A stretch of DNA of 64,000 bases from Amaurobius ferox (GCA_951213105.1 OX578153.1:51431020-51495019); one strand, 5' to 3'; shown: positions 11,546 to 23,176, counted from the stretch's first letter. Notes: a model not told the origin generated them from the letters alone. Program-made: numbers and translations.

Positions 11546-12520
11546 AAAAAAATCTTATATGGGCAGCACATGACTTTGCCTGCATACTGAAATTTTTTTC
11601 TCTCTCACATAATTAATTAAATGTAATTACTCGAAATGGCGCATGTACTTATTTAATATAATGTATGCGATTTACAGTTTTAATACATCTTTTTCATTTG
11701 ACAATTTATTGGGTTTTAAAATGTTATCAGCTTGTCAAAATTTCACATAACTTAAATACCTCGAGAACGATTACTCTTAAAATGATGGGGGTTTGTCTTA
11801 TTTACTTCGCCGTTAAAAAATACTTAGAAAACGAACATTTTATTAATATAGTTAAGCATATTTAGGGTTTAATTTCAGATTTTGATGATTTCTGTAGGGA
11901 ATTTTTCAAAAAAGTCAGTTCTGTTTTTCCGAATCGAAGCAAAATCTAATAAGCAACAAGCTAACTCACAAATGACTTACCTACCAAATTTTAAAAAATT
12001 TCATTGGATAGGTGTTTAACTTCAGTGAAAAACATAGTCAGTCCACCAAAATTCCAAAAAACTTAATATCTCAAATAGGTCTCATCCTTGAGTAATGAAG
12101 TTAGTTTTACTCATCTTTCTTGATGTTTAGAATTATGTATCAAACTAGCATTTAATTAATACATTTCAGTATATTTGGTCCTATATTTCAGATTTTCATA
12201 ATTTTAACGATCCATTTCGCAAAAAAAGGGGGTATGTGTTATTTTTTTTTAATTATACCCAAATATAATCAGCACCAGGGTAATCCAACTGTGATTTACC
12301 TGCCAAATTTTGTGAAATTTCATTGTATAGTTTCTAAGCTAAAGAAAATGCATACATTGTGTAGATGAACGCATAAAACACACACAGACGTCATGTTAAA
12401 AACAGTTTTTCGTGTTCTAGATTGCTAGAAACTTGTAGATCAGTCGAAAATACAAATTTCGATTTTCGACACTTTTCTAATGCTTTCCCTATTCATTACC
12501 ATGGATTGTAAGAAAAGTAA
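11546..12520 (+). mobile_element. Family B hairpin-ended element, copy B8
   Basis: Begins 'aaaatcttatatgggcagca' and 'catgactttgcc'. It carries the family B repeated phrases ('gatttaccaaatttt', 'atcagcaccaggg') and ends with the inner hairpin GTCGAAAA ... TTTTCGAC and the terminal hairpin 'ctttccctattcat' ... 'agaaaagtaa'. The terminal 75 bases lie in the first unit of the downstream 312-bp duplication. Confidence 0.65.
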
Positions 12521-13067
12521 AAAATTTCAAATTTCCGTGTTCGTCATGACAAGAATTGACTATAAACTTGCAAGAGTAAATTAACCCAAATATCTAGGTT
12601 TCATAAATGCTGTTTTTCTTCTTTCTAATGTGGAAGGAATTGCGAATAAAGTCTTCAATTCATGAATTTATAAACATATTTTAATTCTTAATCCGTCAAA
12701 ATTATCTGGTTATAATGCCCCCCCCCCCCCATCTAATATGCTCTCTCTAGACTTGTCGAAAATACAAATTTCGATTTTCGACACTTTTCTAATGCTTTCC
12801 CTATTCATTACCATGGATTGTAAGAAAAGTAAAAAATTTCAAATTTCCGTGTTCGTCATGACAAGAATTGACTATAAACTTGCAAGAGTAAATTAACCCA
12901 AATATCTAGGTTTCATAAATGCTGTTTTTCTTCTTTCTAATGTGGAAGGAATTGCGAATAAAGTCTTCAATTCATGAATTTATAAACATATTTTAATTCT
13001 TAATCCGTCAAAATTATCTGGTTATAACGCCCCCCCCCCCCCCATCTAATATGCTCTCTCTAGACTT
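12443..13067 (+). repeat. 312-bp tandem duplication
   Basis: Units 12443-12754 and 12755-13067 are almost identical, differing mainly in the length of a C-run (about 12 against 14) and one nearby base. The unit begins exactly at the inner hairpin of the B8 terminus, so the element end and flank were duplicated together. Near identity implies a recent event. Confidence 0.9.
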
Positions 13068-13509
13068 GGTCTTAAAGTACCTAGTGGTAAAGGTGGCACT
13101 GCCTACGCTTTTAAGTGAATGGATTAGGAAATTCTATTCCTATGCCTTTCTCTAAAGAGTATTTTAAGAAACAATTTCCGTTTCACTTTCAAATTGCTGA
13201 GCGAAATTTCTTAGAACGTATTCTAATTTCAATGTTAAGAAATACAAATTTTAGCGTTGTACTACATATAATTGTCTAATGTGTTTTTGCCTTTTCAGAT
13301 TCTCCGAAAGCTCTCTGGTGACCTAAAAGGCTGAATCTTTGCACATTTATAACATCAACTATAGTACAGAACCTAATAGAGCTGTAATTTCGATTTACCC
13401 CCCCCCCCCCCCAGGACGAATAAAAGGGATGTTTCGAAAAATTTCCCCACACCTTCCAAAAGCTCCTCCGTTGACCTATAAGACTGAAATTTTACACACT
13501 TATAGTGTC

Positions 13510-13794
13510 GGGCGCGGTAGCCCATTGGTTAGCGCGCTGGAGTTGCACTCGGTAGGCCCGGGTTTGATTCCAGCCACTGCCAAAACTGCCGCCGTGTTCA
13601 TGCGGAGTACGATCACGTTAAACATGTGGGTCCGAAAGTCCTTCCGAGAGGTTGGTGGTAGGGGAAGGATGGTACGATCCCTGTGGATGCCTCCCCCCAC
13701 TGGGTTCCGGTCCAAATTGGGAGGCACTTCCCGACCATCCAAACAGTTACTTTACACCTTTCTGGTAGGTCGGACGGTCTGGGTTTCAACAACA
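13510..13794 (+). mobile_element. tRNA-headed SINE (S1), full length
   Basis: The head is GGGCGCGGTAGCCCATTGG, whose TAGCCCATTGG matches a Pol III A box. It is followed by the B-box-like GGTTTGATTCC. The body reads 'gccgtgttcatgcggagtac' and 'cacgttaaacatgtggg'; the tail stem-loop and a CAACAACA end follow. A 14-bp target duplication, 'acacttatagtgtc' (13496-13509) against 'acacttatattgtc' (13795-13808), has one mismatch and shows LINE-type retroposition. Short open frames across it are shadows. Confidence 0.9.
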
Positions 13795-13920
13795 ACACTT
13801 ATATTGTCAAATACGATACAGAACTTAATGAAGTCAGATTTACGATTTACTCCCTTAGTGACTCAGAAGTCCCCTTCTAGAAGTCCGCTTGGTGACCTAG
13901 AAGGCTGAATTTTTCTATAC

Positions 13921-13968
13921 TGTTTCCTTACACCTTTCTGGTAGGTGGGACGGACTGGGTCTCAAGAA
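13921..13968 (+). mobile_element. SINE 3'-tail fragment (S1b)
   Basis: 'ccttacacctttctggtagg' plus a 'ggacggactggg' phrase and 'aacaacact' match the last 50 bases of S1. It lies in the next 190-bp monomer at the equivalent position. It is either a deleted duplicate of S1 or an independent truncated insertion. Confidence 0.7.
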
Positions 13969-14195
13969 CAACACTTATAGTATTGTCTATGGGACAGAAC
14001 TGAATGTGACTGGGTTTTCGATTTACCTTTCGGGGATAGACATTTTTTTTTTCGAAAAGTCTTTTCAGACTTTCTAGAAGCCCCCTTGTGGCTTAGAAGG
14101 CTGGAATTTTGCACACATACATTACTGACCACTGGATGAACCTAATATAACCACATTGATATTTCGTCTGGAATGGACAAAATGGCAGGGGAGAG

Positions 14196-15229
14196 TAAAG
14201 TCCCATTAGAACCCTCCACACCGGAAGACCTGATCGGGAACATACAAGACACAGATTAATAAATACAGATATTTCACTCGACTTTCAGCGCCCCCAACCG
14301 CCAACCAAAATATCAAGGTTGGCGCGCTTGACGATGATCTGTGACGGTTTTCGCCAAGACGTTCTGCTAATATAACCCTATTTGGCACTGAACGAAACAC
14401 TTGGAACTTGGAAGAACTTTGTTACTTTGTTCTATCATCGCATGCACATCGCATGTTGTTTACACGTGGTAAACATACTTTCGCTGCTATTTTATGGATT
14501 ACTAAAAGGAAAGGAATTACGTTTAAAAGGTATGTAATTTATTTTTATTTAAATAAAAAAATTATTTGTTATCTATCCCATATTTCATCCTATGCACGTG
14601 TTCATCATAAGAAATTGGTGCAGTATTATCACTGCCGCCTAGATTAAACTCTAAGAAGCAGTGGCATTATTAGTTAAAAAACCTTTTCCACATTTATATA
14701 AAATGTATAAAAATTGATATTTAAGTAGCTTTTTCTAGAGAAAGTTGCATATACTATTGGATGTGTATATATTTTACATGCTTTTTATTAACTGACGTAA
14801 TGTGGAAAATAACCCCCCTTCCTTCCTAATTAACGATTGAGTTCGACACTTTGATAATGCATTTATGTAAATTTGTTATTTCGTATAAGAATATTAGTGC
14901 ATTTAAAATATATATATATATATATATAATAACAGCAGAATAAATTAAGAACTAAGCAATTTAACTATCAACACGCTAGTATACTTTTTAGGCTGAAAAT
15001 ATTATATAATATTTTAGTCTTTTGGGTATGTTAGCTTGTAATTTTTGGTGTATAATGATTTACAGTGATGCAATGCGTCAATTTTTTTATTTAGTTTATA
15101 TGATTGCATGAATTAAATATATATCTGTGTTTATTTATTTAAAGTTAAACATATTACAGATAAAAGTATTTTAAAGGCTGATCATGTTTATAGTTTAAAA
15201 AATTATAAAAGTACAGTTCCGTAATTTTT
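14196..15229. other. Intergenic sequence
   Basis: No gene recognised. There is a small hairpin CGCCAACC ... GGTTGGCG near 14297-14322 and a short (TA)n at about 14908-14928. The rest is AT-rich without repeat signature. Confidence 0.35.
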
Positions 15230-15700
15230 TTTTAGCCGCATTAACATAACATCGCCAATTGAGCGATAGTCGCCAAATCTAGCAGTCGAGCTTTTTATAC
15301 GTCATAGCTGAGATGGTTGGCTCCTCGAACGCTAGTGTCTATGCGAAATCCTATGTTAACGATGTTGCCATAGGTTCCTATGGGAGTGAACCTTCTGAAT
15401 ATAGTATTCTGTGATACAAGATTGAAACTCGATCACGTGGTATAGCCCAATGACCACGAACTATGGCAGAACCCAATGAGCTAGAATCACTAGAGGTAGC
15501 CTTTCCTTTCTTTAGCCATCTTAAAAGCATGGCCAGTATGTCCCACGGTCTACAGAAAGGAACTTCCATTTACCTTCCATTTACCTTGAGTATGTCCCCT
15601 TTCGCTTCTACAAATGAGCGCCAGATTTGGCACGGTAGCGCTAGAAAGGCGCATTATAGCAGTTCCAAACAATTATAAAAGTGTGCCATTGTGGTAGTTT
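15230..15700. other. Less AT-rich unassigned segment
   Basis: 15250-15290 has 'catcgccaattgagcgatag' and 'tcgccaaat', echoing family A. After that, about 380 bases are visibly richer in G and C than the surroundings but have no long frame or recognised product. It could be a host non-coding exon or an unknown repeat. Confidence 0.3.
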
Positions 15701-16423
15701 TTTCATTGTTATACACAATTTTCTTTTTTAAGAATCTTAATCTACGTATTTTTAAATCTCTAAAATATTCAGTTTCAAAATGCGTGAATTAAGATTTTGC
15801 AACACTTTCTTTTCTTACACATTTATTTTCAAATTTTGTTACAACTGTTTTAGCTTCCTTTTCAAATTGTCATTGCAAAATATTTTTAATTGATATTTCG
15901 GTTTTTTTTTATCCTAAAACATAAATTATATCTATAGATAACATTTTGTTAATTTTATTAATAATACAGGTAATATTTGAGCAAATCGTTACAGTAAACA
16001 GAATTCTGTTAATTGCTAAACATTTTCTATTTTGAAAGTATATTACATCCAGTTCCTGTGCAGTGCATATATTAGTACTCGTGCCATCAAAAGTCAAAGA
16101 AATGATATCAACCCCTGCATCATGTACTTGTTGCTATGAAGTTATTTTAGTTTTACAATACATCTACTTTTATTACTACTTAATTACTCCTCGAAGGCAG
16201 AACCTATCCGGGCCAATTTTCGTTTGAGAAAACTATTTTCGGCGCTATGCTCAATACATTGATAAATAAAACAAAACTTGTTAAACAAAATAAAATTTAA
16301 GGTTAACAAAAATGTACAGTTTAATTTTTTTAAGCGTGGTAGTTTACCTGCCTTTGACAGGCTTAAATATTAGTTAAAATATATAAACTTTTGTCCCAAA
16401 GCATGAATATCATGTTTAAAATA
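15701..16423. other. AT-rich intergenic sequence
   Basis: Nothing recognised: no tandem structure, no coding signal. Confidence 0.35.
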
Positions 16424-16600
16424 TCGTCTGCGACAACTTCATCTCTAATAACATCCCAATTCAAAATGCAAATGGAATTTTCCATTCGAATTGTTATTTT
16501 CATTTATTTCTCTGAAGAATGACAAATGGCAAAAGAAAGTTGTTTGCTTTAACGAGAATGTAAAATAACTATGCAGGGATATTTGAAACATTCCTGCTCT
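16424..16600 (+). repeat. Dispersed repeat family D, copy 3
   Basis: 'atcgtctgcgacaacttcat', 'caattcaaaatgcaaatgg', 'ttccattcgaattg' and 'gaatgacaaatgg' match the other two family D blocks. It directly precedes a family C element. Confidence 0.5.
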
Positions 16601-16604
16601 TTTT

Positions 16605-17905
16605 AACACTTTACAACAAAGTTGAAAAGTGTTTATGACTTTGTTCATTCATTCTGTCTGCCTGTCTGTCCGTCCATTAGCACGATAACTGTCGTAAAAA
16701 TGACTTAATCAAAATTAAATTTTAGTATGTTGTTCAGACGGTCTGTAGGATCTATGGGAATATAAATCAATAATATCACCCAATTAGTTTTGGATTGAAC
16801 CCGGGTTGAAAAAATGAAATACATTGAGCCCTATGAGAGCTAATTTTTCAAACATTTTTTAAGCGGATTTAAAATTTACAAATTGCTTCGAAAATTTTAG
16901 TTAATATTCAAATTGTTCCATAAAATATATAAAAAAAATTTAGCGAAATATATTCAGTAGTTTTTTAAATAAAAATTAAAATAATAATAACACTTCTTAT
17001 ATGAAGCGATCACGTGACCATGATATGAAACGATCACGTGAACCACTTCAAAATGATATATGGCATCCATCTTGTCTCAAAATCGTGATTTTTAAAGTTC
17101 TTTTTAATTCATATTGAGTGTTGTATTCGTCCTAAAACCACTTTGTCTTTGCATAAATTCTGTGCATCTACATACAGAAACAACGCAATTACAAAATATT
17201 TGAGTTTAAATGATCATCCAAATTTGATTATCTCTACAACGAAGCCTATTTTTCATCTATGTAAAATGTAAACAGCAAAATATGTAGAATGAGTTGTATT
17301 AGAATTTATGTATTTCTTTAACACAAAATCATTTAGTTCATGGAGTCTGCATAGCTGATATGAATGAAATATTCATTGATTTTACAAAGAGAAGGACGAT
17401 GTTTTTCGATGAAGTTTTACGCATAGAGTTTAATTACTTGTAGCTCCATGGTCTTAATTTTTAAATAAAATAAATTATTATAGTATTGTGATGAATGACA
17501 TGAATGGGAAATTATTTATGAATGAAATGCTGTTTTTATAGAGAGATCCAGACGTGTTATTTTTTCTATGACGTCATTTGAGTGAATTTCAGTTGTTTTC
17601 GATGAAGTTTTCAAATATAATAAATTATCGTAGTATTATGATAGTTTTAAAAATATTTCCGAGGAATGTATCGCATTTTAGAGATGTTTAAACTAGGCAA
17701 TTTATAATTCAATGACGTTATTTTAATGAAGTTCATTTTTTTCGATGAAGGTTTAAGTTTTCAAATATAATAAATTAATGTAGTATTGTGATAAGTTTTA
17801 AAATATTACCGAGGAATGTATTGCATTTTAGACATGTTTAAATAAAATTGCATTGAAGTTGGAAAGTGTTTCATAATCATTGCTTTAAGCATGATTGATC
17901 TTTCT
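16605..17905 (+). mobile_element. Family C hairpin-ended element, copy C1
   Basis: Starts with a hairpin (AACACTTTACAACAAAG and its arm, 16605-16633), then a (GTCT)n-like tract. 'ttagcacgataactg' and 'cgtaaaaatgactta' follow. Shared sequence with C3 continues through two CACGTG sites, 'caacgaagcctatttt' and 'aatgaaatattcattgattt', ending near 'gcatgattgat' (17890). About 1.3 kb and non-coding. 17400-17860 has two to three internal repeats of 'cgatgaagttttcaaata'. Confidence 0.65.
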
Positions 17906-18558
17906 TGTAATTATATTTAATAAGATATTTAATATTTAATATAAACTGTACATTTAATATTTAATATCAAACTTATATTTAATATTTAATATTAAACTTA
18001 TATTTGATATTTAATATTAAATTTATATTGCACACTTTATTAATATTAAACTACTATTCATAAACTATCATCTGTAGTTTAATATTAATTGTTATTATTA
18101 TTAATATTTAATATTTAATATTATTAATATTAATATTTAATCTTATTATTCGAACGGAATATATATACAATATAAAAAAACGTAAAATTCACAATTATGA
18201 GAAAATTCTTATAGTATTTTAAATGACAATAAACGAATTCCCATACGAATTACAAAATCTAATGGAAGGGGCTTAACCTACACGCCTTAATTTTCTACCG
18301 ATGTCGAAAGTCGGCAGTCTAACTAAAATCGTCAATATCTAAAATAAAATACTACATATGCTCAAATACTTCAATTAAATGCTTGTTTCATACATAATTT
18401 TTAATAATGAATAGAATAAGACCAACCCCATTACACTAGGACTAGCCGTTCTCGAGATATTTTAGTTTTTCGCATTTACTCTGCGCCACCGTTGAAAAAA
18501 ACGTCCAGTTACCAAGTGAGAACGAAAATTGAATTAAAAATGACAATTCAGTGTCATT
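17906..18558. other. AT-rich sequence with 'atatttaatat' words
   Basis: 17920-18150 is dominated by 'tatttaatatttaatat' repeats. From 18350 the words 'ctcgagatattttagttttt' match the interior of family B elements, so 18350-18550 is probably a B fragment. No gene. Confidence 0.4.
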
Positions 18559-18930
18559 AACATTTTACAACATAGTTGAAAAGTGTTTATGACTTTGTTC
18601 ATTCTGTTTGTCTGTCTGTCTGTCCGTTAGCACGATAACTGCAGTAAAAATGACTTTATCAAAATGAAATTTTAGTATGTTTTTCAGACGGTCTGTGGGA
18701 CCTACGGGAATATAAATAAATAATATCACCCAATTAGCTTTTTATTGAACTCGGGTTGAAAAAATGAAATACATTGAACCCTATGAGAGCTAATTTTTCA
18801 AACATTTTTTAAGCAAATTTAAAATTCACAAATTGCTTCGAAATTTTTAGGAAATATTCACAAGATCTCAAAAAATATATAAAAAAAATTTCAGTAAAAT
18901 ATGTTAGGTAGTTTTTTAATTAAAAATTAT
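18559..18930 (+). mobile_element. Family C element, copy C2, left part
   Basis: Starts with the family C hairpin (18559-18587), followed by GTCTGTCTGTCTGTCC and the conserved 'ttagcacgataactgc'. Similarity to C1 is clear up to about 18920. Its continuation appears at 20195-20545 beyond other inserted sequence. Confidence 0.65.
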
Positions 18931-19324
18931 TTAATATAGGGAGAAAAACAAATTCAATTAAATTCTGACTTTTGGAATACCCTCCAGAAAGAAAAGAGAG
19001 ATATATTATATAATAAATATATTTCCAAAAGTTTAATTATTTTGTATATGAGAGAGGCTTCACATTTTAAAATGAATTTGGTAGATAGCAATTTTTCAAA
19101 TTTTTTTAAATTTTATATAATTCTTCATAATATACTTATTTAATGGCATTTTTAATGCACTTTCCTACGTCCTAGGGAGTTAAAATTTGGTACACAACTT
19201 AAATTTGTTGAACATTTTATTCTACAAAAATTTGGTGGATCTTTAAATATAGATCCTTCATTTTTTTCGAAATTGCCTGCAAATAATCCCCTTCACTTCT
19301 ATAAATCATTGTTGTAATATTGTT
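18931..19324. other. Unassigned sequence inside C2
   Basis: AT-rich, no frame. It separates the C2 left part from the B7 insertion and may itself be an older insertion. Confidence 0.3.
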
Positions 19325-20160
19325 AAAAATTCTGATGTGGGCAGCACATGTCTTTCCCTGCAAACTCATATTCGCGTTCCCTTTATTTCTTCAATAATAA
19401 TTTGAGTTTATCTGCACAAAATAACAGCCATAAGTATTTTAAATGACATTGAATTTTCACGTTAAACTTACATTCGGTTCTCATTTGATAGCTGAACTTA
19501 TTATCAAAGGTGGCGTAGCGAAAACGCGAAAAAACTAGAATATCTCAAGAACGGCTAGTCCTAGAGTAATGGGGTTAGTCTTATTCTTTTTGTTGTTAAA
19601 AGTCACGTATAAAATAGGAATTTAATTGATGTAATTGAGCACACGTTGTCTTTTATTTTTGTATTTAACGATTTTTGCGGGCCATTTCGTAAAAAGAGCC
19701 CGTTACTTTTTCCCGAATCGTATTAGAATAACCTACAAATTATTTATATACCAAATTTTGTTAAATTTGGTATATAAATCACTTGTAGGTTATTGAAATA
19801 GTATAAACCAAATTTTGTTAAAATTGTTCCATTAGTTTTTAGCTAGAGTGGATAAAGGCAATTTTTGCCGGCCATTTCGCAATGTAGGCAGATTCTTTTA
19901 TTACGAATCGTACTATAATGTAATGAGCATCAGGGTTTCCTACAAAAAACATACCTACCGAATTTTATGAAATTCTGTCCATTAGTTTTTCAATTAGAGT
20001 GGACGTAATATCCTCACAGACACACAGAAACATACACATATATACCCTTACATACACAGACGTCTTCCTAAAAATAGTTTTTTCGTGTTCTAGAAATCCC
20101 AAAACGTGTAGATCCTTCGAAAATTCGAGTTCCGATCTTCGGCACGATTCCAATACTTTA
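19325..20160 (+). mobile_element. Family B element, copy B7
   Basis: Begins 'aaaaattctgatgtgggcag' and 'cacatgtctttccctgc'. It contains the 'gcgggccatttcg' and 'cattagtttttcaattagag' phrases and a CACAGACAC tract, and ends in the family B inner hairpin remnant 'ccttcgaaaattcgag'. The terminal hairpin is missing ('caatacttta'). Confidence 0.65.
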
Positions 20161-20194
20161 AATACATACACACACACATATATATTATCTGTGT

Positions 20195-20545
20195 ATTATC
20201 TGTGTATTATCTGTGTATCTAAATTCCGTGCCTACGCAATTACAATAGTTGTGATTTTAAATTATCCCTTAACTTTTATTATTTTTTCAACGAAGCCTAA
20301 TTTTAACTTATGCAGAATGCAAATATCTCAACTGATTGTAATGTGAGTTACATAAGAATTGCTGATTTTTTTCCACACAAAATTATTTAGCTCTAGAGTC
20401 CGGAATGCAAGTTATATGAATGAAATATTCATTGATTTTGCATACAAAATCAGATGATTTATATTTTGATACAGTTTTAAATATTTAAGTATAATAAGCG
20501 TATATATAAGTGTGTTATTTAGTGCAATTAAACTAAATTTAATGA
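20195..20545 (+). mobile_element. Family C element, copy C2, right part
   Basis: 'tatctaaattccgtgcctac', 'caattacaa', 'caacgaagcctaattttaac' and 'gaaatattcattgatttt' match the second half of C1 and C3. B7 and unassigned sequence therefore interrupt this copy. Confidence 0.55.
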
Positions 20546-20639
20546 ATTATTAATGAAGTGATGGGGCTCTACTCGACTTTCTCATTCCTAAAATCATTTA
20601 TTTTTCTTAAAATTTTACAAGCAATAATTTGAAAAATTG

Positions 20640-20815
20640 GTATCGTGGGCTTCAAATAGTGACATCTGTAGCGTGTTACCCTTCACTTTAAAGGGCTTGA
20701 AAAAATCTTTGGATACCACACTTGAAAATGTACCCCCCCCTCCCCCCGGGGGATGGTAACTTACCACTCAAGGAGGGTGGCTAAGGATGTCACGAACAAA
20801 AAATTGTATCACTGC
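20640..20815 (+). repeat. Repeat F3 with C-run
   Basis: 'gcgtgttacccttcacttta', 'aagggcttgaaaaa' and a C9-T-C6 run lead into 'ggtggctaaggatgtcacga'. The same words occur in complement at 43188-43300. It directly borders family A here and family B there. Class unknown. Confidence 0.5.
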
Positions 20816-20975
20816 CATTTTGCACAACAATGATTGAAACTATTAAGTATCGTGATCATTCAGCCATAAATAAAACCTTGTATGTATGATTATGTAACAT
20901 TTTGTTCTATGCTGCCATGTTAAAAATATATAAAATTTAGAATAAAATTCAAAGTTTTCGGTCGAGTTTAAAAAA

Positions 20976-21766
20976 AAAATCTGATGTGGGCAGCACATGA
21001 CTTTCCTTATATAATGCAATGTATTTACTACTTTTACAATAAAAACAGAATAGGTTATTTTTTTAGTAGATACTTATATCTTTTCCAAGATATTGAACTT
21101 TCGTCAAATAATCGTTATTTTCATTGATTTAGCGTCATTTTTATCCATTTGGCGAGATTTTCTTTGATTTTGTAACATTTTAAAAAGTCGCCAAGTTGGC
21201 GACATTCAGCCAAAGTCTTCGCCAAAATCTCGCCAAGCGTTATAGACAGAAAAATAATTTATTCTTATGAAAGATAAATGACTATTGGCGTTCTTATACC
21301 AAAGTATTACTCAAAGTACCTTTTTTCATGAATGGAACGAGCTAGGATCCACGAGAATGATGTCACCAAATTTATCGCATGATATTACATATGAAAAGTG
21401 AACATGTTTCTCAATAGGAAATAATTTTTTTTTATTTTATATAATTTTTTGATAATTTTTTTTGAAAAATGTGCAATATCTTCGGTATATTTATGAACGA
21501 TTCGTGCTAGAGTTCTAAAATTTATGTAAATCGCTTTCTAATGAAAAAATACATAAGAAATGTCTATTTGCGTAACTTTACTAGCGGTTTCGATTTTTTG
21601 ACGAGTTTTTCAAAATTTCACTCGAAAATTTAAGGGGTTCTGAGCATTCGATTGCGTTTTAAAACAATAGGCTTCCAGTACTCACAGATTGTGATTTTTG
21701 TACTAAATTTCATTCGAATCGTTCCATTCGTTCGTCAGTTATCGTCTCCACAGACTCACTGACACA

Positions 21767-21822
<56 letters not shown>

Positions 21823-21953
21823 TACATCAGCTCAAAAATGTTTGATTCGTGATCAGGGATGCTTGAAACGTGCTCTCCCGTCGAAAACTCGAATTCGAAT
21901 TTTCGACCCCATCACAATACTTTCCTTATACATTATGTATATAAGGAAAGTAA
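20976..21953 (+). mobile_element. Family A element, copy A2
   Basis: A clean full-length example: A-run, TCTGATGTGGGCAGCACATG, ACTTTCCTTATATAATG, a palindrome GTCGCCAAGTTGGCGAC, then a (CA)n tract (21768-21820). The inner hairpin and terminal hairpin ACTTTCCTTATACATTATG ... TATAAGGAAAGT close it. Open frames near 21842 are shadows of the terminal block. Confidence 0.8.
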
Positions 21954-22215
21954 TAGTCTATCTAGTTTTAGATTTCTTAATAATAAAGCCGGATATAAAA
22001 TTTCGTGAGAATCTATTAATATGTGTAGCTGCTACAGTGTACACAAGAAATCGACCACAGACATCAGACAGACAGACTGACTGGCATACAGACAGACAAA
22101 CGAACATTACTCAAAAAATAGTCAAAACCTGTTCAGAAGGTCTTAAAATATATATTGGCATCAAAATTTCGAAATAAAAAATTTTTTCTGGGAAACAATA
22201 CTTTCGCAATACTGC
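21954..22215 (+). mobile_element. F4 repeat abutting A2
   Basis: Shares about 260 bases with 40079-40350 in reverse: 'taataaagccggatataaa', 'aagaaatcgaccac', 'gacagacagactg', 'ttggcatcaaaatttcgaaa'. Its far end keeps a degraded hairpin of the ACTTTC ... GAAAGT type, so it looks like another relative of families A and B. In both places it directly touches a member of A or B. Confidence 0.55.
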
Positions 22216-22486
22216 GTATGAAAACGTGAAAATCAAATATAGGCGAAACTCGACTTGAAGCCTCATTTACGTTTAAAATTAAGTAAAATGGAATCAGATA
22301 TGAAGAAACTGATTTCTGTGAAACAAACACATATATTACATTCAATCATTTTGTTAATCATATTGTTAATCATATTTACTAATATTTATTATTTTTTTCG
22401 AATTTTTATTGGGAAACGAAATTAAATTATATTATAATTGAATGCATAGGCATATTTTTGTAAGTGGTGCTAATTTTTTTTCTTTT

Positions 22487-23176
22487 AACTTTCCCTGCAA
22501 TACATGGTAATGTATAGGGAAAGTATTGGAATGTATTGGAAAGTATTGGACCAAATTTCATACAATTTTTAAGGTAAGTTGCTTGTGGGTGACCCTGGTG
22601 CTGATTAGATTTTGGTACGATTCGGGATGACAAAATCTGGTTTTATTTGCGAAATGGCCCTTAAAAATTTCATGTATCCACTCTGACTAGAAATCTAGTT
22701 TACAAAATTTCACAAACATAGGTAGATAAGTCATTTATTTATTACCTTGGTTCTGATAAGATTTTGGTACGCTTTGGAAAAAAAATCTTGCCTTTTTTTT
22801 ACGAAATGGCCCGCAAAAATCGTTAAAATATAAAATAAAAGACTAAGCATGATCAAATGCATCAATTAAATGCTTATTTTATATGTAATTTTTGACGATC
22901 AAAAGAATAAGACCAACCTCATTACTGAAGATCTAGCCGTTCTCGGGATATTGTAGTTACTTTGCTTTTTTACTATGCCGATTTTGAGAATAAGTCCCAT
23001 GAAATGAAATAAGTAAACAAAGACAAAAGCTGAATTAAATGTGTAAATTCAGTGTAATTTCAATTATGCGTGTTATTTAGTGTAATTAAACTCACTTTAA
23101 TGAATTATTAATGAAATAAAGAGAAAATTAATTTGAGTCTGCAGGGAAAATCTTGTGCTGCTCACATTAGATTTTT
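22487..23176 (-). mobile_element. Family B element, copy B6
   Basis: Starts with the terminal hairpin 'actttccctgcaatacatgg' ... 'tgtatagggaaagt', contains 'gaccctggtgctgattag' and the 'tttacgaaatggccc' phrase, and ends 'ctgcagggaaaatcttgtg', 'cacattagattttt'. The inner hairpin and microsatellite are deleted. Confidence 0.65.

Larger units (their letters stand above)
13290..14195 (+). repeat. Roughly 190-bp tandem monomers, four units
   Basis: Each unit contains 'gtgacctaaaaggctgaat', 'tttgcacactta', a 'gacagaactgaatg' phrase, 'ttcgatttaccc' and a 'cgaaaa' run. Unit two is split by a full SINE and unit three by a SINE tail fragment, at the same position of the monomer. A C-run lies in unit one (13399-13413). 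No coding function is evident. Confidence 0.65.

Noticed and set aside
13500..13742. Short frames over the SINEs (also near 24025, 33522, 34051, 60742)
   Set aside because: Similar peptides appear at every SINE copy on both strands because the SINE sequence is conserved, not because it codes.
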